A program made the translations under genes and the position numbers. Under the pieces are notes generated by a model that saw only the letters and a list, made by a program, of their open reading frames with translations, was not told the DNA's origin and searched no databases. From Hexactinellida sp. DTS-2022 (taxonomy: Eukaryota > Porifera > Hexactinellida): a stretch of 64,000 nucleotides of DNA. How positions within the stretch are numbered: position 1 is the first letter of the stretch; every line of letters starts with the position of its first letter. The stretch is from contig JAPNXP010000015.1 of assembly GCA_028753945.1 (NCBI GenBank), positions 3,162,001-3,226,000 of the forward strand, in the 5' to 3' direction. This document shows, one piece after another, positions 24,901 to 32,500 of this stretch.

Positions 24901-25510
24901 CCGGATAAGACGAACACATTTTGACAGTCCCCTGGTGTTCATACTAACGAGGTTCTACTATTGTAGTTTTTGAAAGATAGTTTTAATTTTAGGAAGGTAA
25001 CAAGTATTGTTAATACCAGGCTTTCATCCAGGCAAAATTTTCTGCGAGCCTAGATTAAGTTTGAGTTCGCTCACACGCGCCTAAAATACACAATTTGTAT
25101 TACGTCTATGGGAGCATCTCTCGATTTTCGCGCGCACAGAAAAGATTCCTTCAAAATTACACGCCTGGATGAAATACATATTATTAAATTACTATTTGTG
25201 TATGTAGATATCTACACTGGACGCTCAGCTGTCGGACCTGAACAGAGAGATCTCAAAGCGCGAGGAGAACAACGGGAACCTGGAGGGAGACCTGCAAGAA
25301 GCCGCAGTGGCGGAGGCAGAGCGGTCTCAGCTGGTCGAGAGGGAGAGACCAGACCCACAGGAACTCGCGAAAAAGCGCGTGAGAGGCGTGATGCTCCGCA
25401 GAAGAATGCTGGACATGGTTAAAGCGCAAGCGAGAGAGATAGCCGCACTACGCTCCGAATTAGAGCGTCTCAGACTCAAAACCTTTCCAGCTCTCTTGCA
25501 GCTAGACTGA
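3916..25510 (+). CDS. CFAP43: Cilia- and flagella-associated protein 43
   Basis: Complete 18-exon gene of 1,717 aa: 3916-4253, 4510-4742, 7712-7911, 8298-8776, 9301-9488, 10110-10330, 12992-13757, 14463-14833, 15139-15327, 18996-19208, 19591-19785, 20349-20534, 21157-21450, 22010-22167, 22435-22594, 23249-23548, 23889-24248, 25208-25510. Every junction keeps phase. The first ~930 residues form WD-type beta-propellers (LAFSSDGKFLAGSSGIPDFK, GYADGVVRVLD, SAEGAILVWEG). The rest is coiled coil with family landmarks such as LPEIEQLD, VCNYPL, FFNQEFDEV and RGLDMMMAGKLE. Human CFAP43 is about 1,665 aa. The protein belongs to the tether/tether-head complex next to inner-arm dynein f in motile cilia, with CFAP44. 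Exons are GC-richer than the introns. Intron 11 uses a GC donor. Introns 2, 6 and 9 host other loci. Confidence 0.94.
4955..5531. mobile_element. GTGAACACC-rich MITE in CFAP43 intron 2
   Basis: TA-flanked ends CAGTCAAACCTCCAATAGTG and (inverted) CACTATGGAGAGGTTTGACTG. The subterminal word GTGAACACCTC is repeated several times inside both halves. No open reading frame of note. At ~577 bp it is the longest simple inverted-repeat element in the left half. Confidence 0.75.
6121..7254 (+). CDS. Orphan multi-pass membrane protein nested in CFAP43 intron 2
   Basis: A single uninterrupted frame of 377 aa begins at the first ATG after an in-frame TGA at 6106-6108. Seven or so hydrophobic helices lie at about residues 20-43, 79-105, 151-170, 179-200, 203-232, 260-282 and 306-342. 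An NCT glycosylation site follows helix 2 (N111), a basic cluster RRKRLKNQFK precedes helix 6, and the tail is basic and Cys-containing (FGKCCRAKYR). The layout is that of a seven-transmembrane receptor, but I see no rhodopsin-type DRY or NPxxY and recognise no family. It is intronless, on the host's strand, inside the intron 4743-7711. Codon use is AT-rich, unlike the CFAP43 exons. No function assigned. Confidence 0.6.
   Translation: MYFQSSPIQFIFEKTLYYISFPTILLGVLQIIFLAIALSIVIESLSVFRKLKSKFVSSYILPCDEVFRIFLLNESIVRYCIYLLLVLFELVFFSCQTINSVIYAAYLHKPDSIQPKTIQYNCTLAPGTLLAQLFDPQFVSITYSCLDSLSRFAFAIMAWLFFVTLIHLSFGAKNKINPRIIICLILYGILQALIILPFLLSEYISIFAIIVFSFVNQMTVVTCVFAAYNFFNLINPKSEPLFVIRSAGYPRRKRLKNQFKCLIIFLVILFECYAIKDLLFYNSYVLLESVSLNSCWFHSTFNFRRISFSLYSITTMSIMSSFCLVITRFFELLFSFGVLLVNSYFSWKYLFGKCCRAKYRFLPEDFPNYSIFRNNRD
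7479..7673. mobile_element. MITE, family D (TATGAACA type)
   Basis: Begins CAGTTAAGTCCGCTTATTAT and contains the family words TTATGAACAA, AAGTTGAGTTCGCT and TTCATAATAC. The right end is weak and placed approximately. It lies just upstream of CFAP43 exon 3. Confidence 0.45.
8780..8967. mobile_element. Tigger-like MITE, family A, abutting a splice donor
   Basis: The left end CAGTAGAACCTCGTTAATAC begins three bases into CFAP43 intron 4, whose donor reads AG|GTAC with the TA as the presumed target duplication. The right end inverts it (GTATTAACGAGGTTCTACTT). Other copies are at 14970-15125, 19897-20048, 23016-23188, 24771-24959, 27662-27819, 31394-31550 and 49733-49912. Confidence 0.8.
9056..9243. 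mobile_element. MITE, family D
   Basis: Left end CAGTCAGGTTGTTTTAGTAT and right end AGCAGACCTGACTG are inverted. The interior carries AACATTCAAGGGACC and TTGTTCATAATAAAG. Copies with the same order lie at 21615-21833, 35474-35638, 42429-42550 (partial) and 44737-44936. In CFAP43 intron 4, ~57 bp before exon 5. Confidence 0.7.
9508..9674. mobile_element. Short element, family E
   Basis: Starts TTATACAGGAGCGCGAGACG and ends AAATGGCTGTATAA, so the terminal inverted repeat is only about 8 bp (TTATACAG). The conserved core includes CTCCTATACCGTAACATTAA and TTAGGAGCGTATTTAC. Copies lie near 27948-28120, 35272-35436, 44088-44247 and 46425-46680. Confidence 0.55.
9695..9880. mobile_element. Short element, family F (AATAGGCGAAC)
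   Basis: Contains AATAGCAAGTCGCATT, CTAATAGGCGAACTTGCTAT and TCGCTTGGGGACTGA with an inverted GCTATTAGGCGAA word near the end. The same words recur near 28556-28670, 32140-32255 and 36283-36417. Ends are approximate. Confidence 0.45.
11566..12618 (+). CDS. HVCN1-like: Voltage-gated proton channel (Hv1-like), nested in CFAP43 intron 6
   Basis: Intronless, 350 aa. It is a lone voltage-sensor domain. S1 carries D100 (TILVLLDVFLV), the position of the Hv1 selectivity aspartate. S2 has E170 and K174 (FLFIIEISLKV). S3 has D181 (FEVFDAVIV). S4 is FRLWRVVRI with R227, R230, R233 and W229, the Hv1 signature spacing. There is no pore domain. A C-terminal segment (about 250-300) looks coiled coil, as in dimeric Hv1. 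The S1-S2 loop is unusually long, with five cysteines (119, 125, 130, 143, 152) and two N-glycosylation motifs. Hv1 channels extrude protons from depolarised cells. The gene lies in the intron 10331-12991 on the host's strand. Confidence 0.92.
   Translation: MNNNKSKKKSNKLSRLETVEEGGVFIPVLKDSNPTKDSNSVRDKVSISLQKDVHKHSLFPMTVEEAVAPTVVTQLWREKLQKYLRSLRFHALVTILVLLDVFLVLLDLLLTGNILHGGCIVDEDCKRSLCLNSTVSSSNITLCRLVGFKRECVDAEDRTVPIILILNGISLFILFLFIIEISLKVIAFRLRFFKKFFEVFDAVIVITSFVMEFVKYGFTMEQAINQQEINSNQIEKLQFFDLLIAFRLWRVVRIITGALASYNTAKTQSFKHEVQKIVATEIERYNKLFVEYQYTSDEILRLRQVLLSMKANPFPAGYQLTLFEVQELGIDSSTYDLVEKRDLVYNETTI
14268..14417. mobile_element. Tigger-like MITE, family B
   Basis: Left end CAGTGGATGCCGGTTATAAG, interior CGTCGGGAACT and ACCGTTTTCCA, right end TGCTTATATCCTACATCTA. 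Family copies lie at 18455-18613, 20574-20890, 26028-26152, 42372-42425 (partial) and 48357-48514. It ends 45 bp before CFAP43 exon 8. A partial family C element lies immediately upstream at 14180-14251. Confidence 0.7.
14970..15125. mobile_element. Tigger-like MITE, family A
   Basis: Ends CAGTATAATTTCGTTAGTAC and GTACTACGAGGTTCTACTG, TA on both sides. It ends 13 bp before CFAP43 exon 9, so the acceptor region of that intron is partly element-adjacent. Confidence 0.8.
15568..16797 (-). CDS. Coiled-coil/NHL-repeat protein nested in CFAP43 intron 9
   Basis: Single-exon antisense gene of 409 aa from the ATG at 16797. Residues ~15-110 form a coiled coil (LSRVKEKIKTKFVELIDCLK onwards) like the one in TRIM proteins, followed by at least five NHL blades: YWPLGVTVDNKTGNIYIADQ, FPRGIAICG, FPYGIAIDESNGEIYISD, SPHDVKLSKQYIYVLDE and YPTGITVDREGRIIVV. 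RING and B-box domains are absent, so it is a TRIM-NHL-like protein without the ligase part. NHL propellers bind RNA or protein; the target is unknown. Lineage-specific expansions of such proteins occur in several invertebrates. The intron 15328-18995 also holds a decayed relative. Confidence 0.85.
   Translation of the reverse strand: MAVVNPLREDNYALELSRVKEKIKTKFVELIDCLKTRESELLRELDNILTSYLSYRSEFENVRNKVESLNVMKQQQQETLISSPVKPFVERILNEINTELESIDTPIEPKMISFECDSTKIVVEMNKLGYLVDKVRSGIDYKSKKQPLVSVCERGEGMEQLYWPLGVTVDNKTGNIYIADQCNNCVKVFDNTGKYLFKFGDNEGEGKMFFPRGIAICGNIILISQYNNCILNYQLNGMFVSRIGRAGKGELEFNFPYGIAIDESNGEIYISDFNNNRIKILSKDFSFKSQFGKDTLKSPHDVKLSKQYIYVLDESNPCLHLYNYNHILQKSVISRGEGMDLVCSLFFFIDQTDNIIISDRSSNSVHIFNPQFNKIHTISTSTYPTGITVDREGRIIVVTQSAKDCLQIF
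17114..18323 (-). pseudogene. Decayed coiled-coil/NHL gene copy
   Basis: An ATG at 18323 opens an 87-aa frame with a TRIM-like coiled coil (SIDKLILSLEQRRHQLLSDL), then the frame breaks. Further along the same strand, NHL blades can be read in pieces with stops and frame changes: THVYVADINN, QIFSETGNYLNQF, and at 17317-17643 LAISPNQRLYVTYKNNNIQI. The order matches the intact neighbour, so this is a related copy in decay. Identity to the neighbour is low by eye, so the duplication is old or the parent lies elsewhere. Confidence 0.65.
18455..18613. mobile_element. Tigger-like MITE, family B
   Basis: TA-flanked CAGTGGATGCCGGTTATAAG to TCTTATATCCAATATCTACCG with the family core. Lies in CFAP43 intron 9 upstream of exon 10. 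Confidence 0.75.
18783..18947. mobile_element. Palindromic element, family H (GCCTGGATG ends)
   Basis: Left part CCCGGCAAAAATTTCTGCGC and right end TACGCCTGGATGAAA, with inner CGCGCCTAGATT and ATTTTCGCGCGTCTAG inverted. A better-preserved copy is at 25022-25175; fragments lie near 19326 and 40850-40938. It ends 49 bp before exon 10. Confidence 0.5.
20129..20290. mobile_element. MITE with GTTGAAACCGG ends
   Basis: Left end CAGTTGAAACCGGATATTTT and right end AATATCCGGTTTCAATTG are inverted, with TA flanks. Related copies lie at 7990-8170 and 45602-45768. Located in CFAP43 intron 11. Confidence 0.7.
20574..20890. mobile_element. Tigger-like MITE, family B, interrupted by a hAT-like element
   Basis: Starts CAGTAGATGCCGGGTATAAG and ends TATAACCGGCATCCACTG in inverted order. 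Bases 20609-20765 are a second element inserted in it, so the family B copy is older. In CFAP43 intron 12. Confidence 0.8.
20609..20765. mobile_element. hAT-like MITE with perfect 8-bp target duplication
   Basis: Ends CAAGGACGGATCCAGGC and GTGGATCCGTGCCTG are imperfect inverted repeats. GTTATAAG flanks it on both sides (20601-20608 and 20766-20773), the 8-bp duplication typical of hAT transposons. Confidence 0.85.
20976..21125. mobile_element. hAT-like MITE with perfect 8-bp target duplication
   Basis: Ends CAGGGCCGGATTTACC and GGTAAATCCTGCCCTG are inverted. ACTGTACG is duplicated at 20968-20975 and 21126-21133. It lies 31 bp upstream of CFAP43 exon 13 and beside a family A remnant. Confidence 0.88.
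24313..24613. mobile_element. hAT-like MITE with perfect 8-bp target duplication
   Basis: Ends CAGGGGTTCTCAACC and GGTTAAGAACCCCTG match the canonical hAT terminal sequence. ACTTAGAG flanks both sides (24305-24312 and 24614-24621). The 301-bp body has G-rich runs and no coding capacity. In CFAP43 intron 17. Confidence 0.9.
25022..25175. mobile_element. Palindromic element, family H
   Basis: TTTCATCCAGGC at the left is inverted exactly at the right (GCCTGGATGAAA). The interior is itself partly palindromic, with CTGCGAGCCTAGATT facing GATTTTCGCGCGCACAG. It ends 32 bp upstream of the last CFAP43 exon. Confidence 0.65.
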
Positions 25511-26589
25511 TACTATTTACGTCACTCTATTGTCTATTCTTATTATACTCTATATATCCAGTGTATCACTTAATATGTTACATTAAACGAAAGAGTAAAT
25601 TTCTAACATTGAGCCATGAGAGTAACTACAGTATATACTCGATAATATAAACACGGATAAGCCGAACAAAGTTGAACTCCCCTAGCCTATAAGATGTATG
25701 CAAATGCGATTGACTTCGGTAAATACACTAGATGCCGGATATAAGACAACGGTTATAAGAACATTATATGCAGTTCCCGTCAACTCCCGACGATGTTCTT
25801 ATATTATTGATTTTCTTTCGACGGTCCCCTGGTATTCGTATTAACGAGTCTACTGTATTCTAAAGAGGGGTGGGGTAAGGGAACAATTGCTTTATGACGT
25901 GGGAGCGTATAAGCCAAGGAGGCCGCCAGTTATAATGGTAAATTGGGCTATACGTATATTAGTAGCTAACCAAGTTCAAGGGTACCCAGGATATAAAATG
26001 CCTCGACTAATTATAAAATAACTAATACAGTGGATTTCGGTTATAAGAACATCGTCGGGAACTGCATATAATGTTCATTAAACCGGCATAAATTTTATAG
26101 GGTATATGGCAACCGTTTTCCAGTAGAATGTTCTTATATCCGGCATCTACTGTATTTCTATACAAAGCGTGTTCCCAATCTCCTACTTAATAAATAGTAT
26201 TATATTAAATGCAGATATTCGTACAGCGACAATGGACATTATTAATTTTAATATACGTCCTAGTGATAATAGCTGTATAAATATTATCTTAAATTACTAA
26301 AATAGAACTCATTAGCATATTTGCATATATGTATAATTAATAGATACAGCCTAATTCATTGCGAAATTCCGATAAAGTAAAGTTAGTAGAGCATTGTTCA
26401 CAAATCCAATGATCCGATAAATACACACAATCTTGATGAAGAAACCTGATACGAGTACTCACTATTAAAATAACAAATAACAGATTGGAACAGGCATACA
26501 AACACTCAGTCTCTTTATATATTAAACAACCTAGACAAGTTAAAAGGGTTGTAAATAACCTATTTCTCTTCTCTACATAACTTGACGGG
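25511..26589. other. Spacer between convergent CFAP43 and calcineurin A genes
   Basis: Tail-to-tail interval that should hold both 3' UTRs. ATTAAA at 25582-25587 could be the CFAP43 poly(A) signal. Degenerate Tigger-like sequence lies at ~25630-25855 and a family B MITE at 26028-26152. No gene seen. Confidence 0.6.
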
Positions 26590-29500
26590 TTAAGAGTTCT
26601 GATCCATGGTTGTAGCTTCTGGGAAAAGAATACCTGATTCTTTTCTGGGTGGCATTCGTTCGTTTCTTTTGTCTAAGTTTTTAGCATCATCGAATGTTTT
26701 GATTTCACAAACACCTTTTACTTTCAAATTTATTATAGCTAAATAGAAAAGTTTATATAAATAAAGAATTCGAATAAAACATAATGTCATTGTGAAACGA
26801 AATAAAACTGCGAAATATCATTGCAAAAAATATGGGATTATGAGAGAAATTCATATTCTCTATTCCACGATATTATTTTGAAATTTATTAGATTTGTCAA
26901 GGCACTGTTCGGAAAATTACAATTCTAAATAAAAATAAAATAGAGTTAAACCTGAGACCAGTCCCTCCTTCCCTTGCTGCAGGGTTCCATAGGGCAGTGT
27001 GCCCGTAGGAGTCAATCCCTTTAGTTGCACCACAGTCTCACTTTCCTCTCTGACAAAATATTAAACACATAATATGTTGGAATACAGTAGAACTCGGTTA
27101 TAACGTACTAGTATAATAGTAACCAAGTTTATAAAGCAGTATGTATTTCTATGTCGGGTAAATTCGGTTAGTATGTATACTCAGATAATACGTACAGTGA
27201 ACTCTGTTATAACGAAGTGCTTGGAACCTGTAAATTCCTTCGTTATATCCGGATATTCCTTATAAGCGGATAATAATTAACACATTTAGTGCTCTGGGGG
27301 AAATATCCATTTCGTTATAACGGGAGTTGACTGTACTTATTCTCATTCCCGAGGGGGTACGTTATAACCGAGTTCTACTGTACTTGTACAGAGTATTGGT
27401 AGCAGCAATCACACATACCTGAGAACTGAAAATACACGCTGTATCTTTCCTATTGCTCTTATTTTATTTTTTATAATTTCTTTCCTGTCAGGAGCTTCTG
27501 GCAGATGTACCTCTTCACCATCTAAGGAATTGTAAATTCAGGATTATCCGTTAGGCAGCTATCTCGATTATATCATTTATAGCTGTTCATTCCGCGCTAT
27601 GGGCGTTTCATATCTGCACTATTTCTTACCAAACTCTCTTATACTTCAAATATTTGATATTCAGTAGAACCTCGTTAGTATCGAACACGGTTAATACGAA
27701 CACTATTTATGTTCACTTCAAAGCATCTTCAATATAAATGACACCAGTTAATGCAAATTCCGGATAAGGCGAACACAATTTTACTGTCCCTTGCTGTTTG
27801 TATAAACATCGTACTACTGTATTAATTATATGTTGTTAGGTAGACGGAATAATGTGTTTATAGATCATCGTTTTTGGAGAAAATATTCAGGGACATACAA
27901 ATTCCTTTACTCATACATTCAAGAAATTATTCAGGCTCCTTTTGGAGCATGATTTTTGGAAAATTTGAATTTAGGGAGCTCGAAAATTTGGAATCCTCTC
28001 CTATACCGTAACATTAATTTGTGATTTAGGCGTATGACAATTGGATCAGCCAGGATTAGGAGCGTATTTACCAAATGGCTGTATAACACACTGTATAATA
28101 CCAGGATTTAAGAGCGTATTTATAAATGGTTGTATAATACACTGCATACATTGTAACCATGTAATCTACACTTGTGTATTAACTTACCATCATCGCTATC
28201 ATCACTGCCATCATCATCTTCTGGACAAATCTTCAAAACGTTAACTAACATCTCCGTTACCTTTTCCCCAACAAAAGGGAGGGACCAGGTGAACACATCC
28301 ATAAAGTTTGGGAGCCAGTAGGGGTGTGGGGAACATTGGAACTGTCTGATATTCATTACGTTATTCTCGTACTTCAATACAGCAGCTGTAGAACAATGAT
28401 ATATTAGTAGAAGTAATTATATACCAGTATAGTATAAAATAATTTTATATTTTTCTCTAACAAAATTATTTCATTGTTTTTGATGATTGATGGACATAAT
28501 TTTCCTCATGGAAGGTATACAAAATAATCTAATAATACATAAACCCCATGTAATATCAAGTCGCATTATATGTACACGGAATTTGATTGCTAATAGGCGA
28601 ACTTACTATTAGAGCAACAAAATTAACATTAAATACAGCAATGGTATCAAGTAATTATTGTACACAATCAGGTACAAATAACATTATTATAATATTGTAC
28701 TGGTTAGATTAATAATGTCATAAACAAATACCTTTGTTATTGTAGACATCGAGATAATTCGGAGCCGAGAATATAGTAATGAGAGATGGAAACCCTTTCG
28801 ACTTTTCATACATCTTATAACTAAATTGATTTGTATAATTTTAAACTATGTATAGACACATTTAAATTGCATAATATAATCCACGCATGTATTACTGCGG
28901 TTGACTGAATAGGATCGACTGGAATCTGATCGATCCATTGCCACGACTGGAATAAGATAAGCACTTTTAGTGTGTATTAAGGCTCATGATAAAACTCACG
29001 CTATTTTGGTGTGTATTATGGCTCAGGATAAAACTCAGGCTATTTTGGTGTGTATTATGGCTCAGGATAAAACTCGGGCTATTTTGGTGTGTATTATGGC
29101 TCAGGATAAAACTCAGGCTCTTTTGGTGTATATTATGGCTCAGGATAAAACTCAGGCTCTTTTGGTGTATATTATGGCTCAGGATAAAACTCAGGCTCTT
29201 TTGGTGTATATTATGGGAGATGTTGTCAATTGAGAGATGTTGTCGAATCGCCAACATCTCCCGCGGGAGATGTAGGCGATTTACCATTTATGGTTTCAGT
29301 TGTTTCTAATGATGGTTTCTATTATATAATACATATATGTATATTATTAGTTAGCAAACTTTTAATTTAGTTATCTAATTTATCATTTACGTAGATAATT
29401 AACCTGCAAAATACAATGGTTTATCTAGTAACAATTATTAATTAAATAAATAAAAATTATCGAATTGATTGAGGAACTGGTAAGAGCTACAGACTTGAAA

Positions 29501-32500
29501 TTTTGCATGGGTGTTGGAAATACCCATCTATAAACAACCAAGAAAAGTATCAACGACTTTTGTTCATTTTGTTTTGACATACTGTATTTGTTCCGGCTGC
29601 AAATTGATTCCGGTCATAAATTGTTCATTTAACAAACTAGTTCCGGACAAATTTAGAGTGTAAATCATTTCTATGGCCATGGGTTTGTCTATCCATAGCA
29701 AATTCGTTCCGGCTTAATTTATAACAGTAATCACACTTACACGGTTTCTTATGCAACACATAAGTAGCACTTTTTCAAACCAAGTTTTCAAAATAGTAGT
29801 GAAAATACAAATATATTTTATGTAAATAGGGGTTAGAATCCCGGGACCAGATATATTTCAGGGAATTGAATCCCGGGATTTCTTTCTAAATCCCAAGGTC
29901 CAATACTCAATTGGTTAATAGTTTTTCCTTGTTAATTAATTGACTTAACAACAGTTATAACATTGAATAAGTATGCAAAATTTTAATTGACAATATCTCC
30001 CATAACATATATTATGGCTCATGATAAAACTCAGGCTCTTTTGGTGTATAATATGGCTCATGATAAAACTCAGGCTCTTTTTTGGTGTGTATTATGGCTC
30101 ATGATAAAACTCAGACTATTTTTTGGTGTATATTATGGCTCATGATAAAACTAAGGCACTTTTTTGGTGTGTATTATGTGATAAAACCCAGGCTCTTTTG
30201 GTGTATATTATGGCTCATGATAAAACTCAGGCTCTTTTGGTGTATATTATGGCTCATGATAAAACTCAGGCTCTTTTGGTGTATATTATGGCTCATGATA
30301 AAACTCAGGCTCTTTTGGTGTATATTATGGCTCAGGATAAAACCCAGGCTCTTTTGGTCTTTTTGGTGCCTATCTTATTCTAGACGTGAAAATGGGTCGA
30401 TCTTATTCCAGTCGATACTATACAGGTTCCCCGTATTACTGCACTAAGTTACTGGGATATGCTATATGGATATTTAATAGGAATCCTCAATTGTTATTAC
30501 CCTGCGTCTTGTGCTTCGTGTGCTCTTATAACAGATAACAGCTGATTCTTAGTCAGGAAATCACACACAGCAGGATAACTAAATAGAAATAACAAAGGTT
30601 AACACAACTTTAACCGAATAGCAAATACTATTAATATTTGGGAAACAAACGAATATTGAACTATTCGGTTGCAACTTTGCATATACAGTAAAACATGTCA
30701 TTTACAGCCGGCGTTCCCAAAAATTGGTCGTAAACAATTTTAATATATTAAACCTGCGATTCCAAACATTTTAAAACCGTGGCCCCTTTAGCAAATACCA
30801 AACAATCTGTGGACCCCCTCCCATTGACGTAATACAAGTTCTGAGATCTTGTGGACCCCAGGTTGGGAACTATAGAACTAATTTATCAGCCGGGGAATTT
30901 AATAATTTCGTTATAATTGGCTATTTCGTTTCGTTATAACGGGAATTTACTTTACTGCAATTTGTGATTATATAGATTAGAGATAACTAAATAATATTCT
31001 CATTTACATCATTACCCAGTAGGTAGATATTATTCGATTAAACAATACAGAAACGTATCATTTTCCAGTAGATAAGTGTGAGTGACATTACCTGTAGAAG
31101 TATGAACACCCTCTAACTGTGTTGTGACTGAAGAACTCGGAAGAAGAGTCTTCGCTTCCGTATTTCTCGAGAGGGTCTGACCAGAGCAAGTCGCACATTA
31201 TCCCGCTGGGAGGGATCTCTTGATACCGATCGATCTAAGTAGCATAGTGCAACGGGTTAAATAGTAGTGGAATTAGCTGTATATCGGCCAATACCTTTTC
31301 TAATATATTCAGATACTATAAGGTCATTTTCTTAAACATAAAATTCACTTTTTCGAAGCTGGGTTTTATATTGAAAAGGTGTTGGCCGATAAACAGTAGA
31401 ACCTCGTCAGTACGAACACCAGGGGACCGTTAAAATGCGTTCACCTTATCCGGAATTCGTATTAACCAATATAATTTGTATTGAAAAGGCTTTGAGGGGG
31501 ACTGAAATAGTGTTCGTATTCACCGTGTTCGTACTAACGAGGTTCTACTGTATAACTAAGCCCTTAGTAGATTAGAACATAATATTGTTACACACCTGTT
31601 CGATATCCTTTAGGGAAGTAATTTCTGGAGAGAGGCCCCCGTGCACACAGAGGAACTGTTTGTTCATAATAGCCGCCAGGGGGAGACAGTCAAACGCGTC
31701 CATACACTCGTCATACAGAGCCTCTGAATACTTGATACTGCCTAATAGTACACAGTTACATAGTGATATTATAGCGAGATTGGTATTAGGTAGATCTGCT
31801 TAGAAGTACTTCGAATATCGCGGTTTTTGGTAATATTAAGCGCTTTAAAGGCCACTCATTTTATAGCAAAACATGTTATAAAAGATAATAAAATAACACT
31901 TTTTTAAATAATTATACTCGATTTTATGAATAATGATAACTTCCGCGTTTATTACACTCAATTCTTTATAAATACAAACCAAAGGCATTGAAGGGGGCCG
32001 AAATAACGTTCTATTTGTAACGATACACACTAGTTCGCAATAATAATCTCCATGGTCCGCTAATACTGATACTCTCAACAAAAGCAACCTACAGTGGTGT
32101 TTTCCTTAATTAATAGCAGGTGGCATTTGGTATGAAATCTTTTTATTATAGGCGAACTTGCTATTAACGAAATAAATCAACAGTAAATCTCGCTTGGGGA
32201 CAAAAAATAACTTGCTAATAGAGCTATTTTGCTATTAGACGAACACCACTGTACACCAACATGATAATATTACGTACATTCCTGCTTGAATGTGAAGTAC
32301 TCAGTGAGATGCCTGCACTCGTGGTTCCCGCGTAGCATGAATAGCGTGGTGGGATAGGCTATCTTTAGTGACCACAAATACAGCACACACTCAATGGAGA
32401 AATAGCCGCGATCCACGTAGTCCCCAAGGAATAGATAAGTTGTGGAATCGATAGGCCCTCCCACTTCAAATAGCTTCAGCAGGTCGAAGAACTGTCCGTG

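Larger units (their letters stand above)
28912..30417. mobile_element. Composite inverted-repeat element carrying two minisatellite arrays
   Basis: About 65 bp at the left (from GATCGACTGGAATCTGATCG, through GACTGGAATAAGATAAGCAC) is imperfectly inverted at the right end (ATAGGCACC... read outward to GTATCGACTGGAATAAGATC). Just inside each end lies a 39-bp tandem array. The ~790-bp middle is AT-rich with a short hairpin (GAGATGTTGTCGAATCGCC facing CAACATCTC). No transposase is visible. The whole sits in calcineurin A intron 6 (28821-30500), which it nearly fills. Confidence 0.7.

Noticed and set aside
28967-29309. Overlapping 87-107-codon frames on both strands
   Set aside because: They are produced by a 39-bp tandem repeat lacking stops; no start context, no conservation, and they lie inside an intron.
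30082-30447. 121-codon and 86-codon frames
   Set aside because: Same 39-bp repeat, array 2.
30705-30871. Possible further hAT element (GCGTTCCCAAA to TTGGGAAC)
   Set aside because: The inverted words are short and degraded and no 8-bp duplication is visible.
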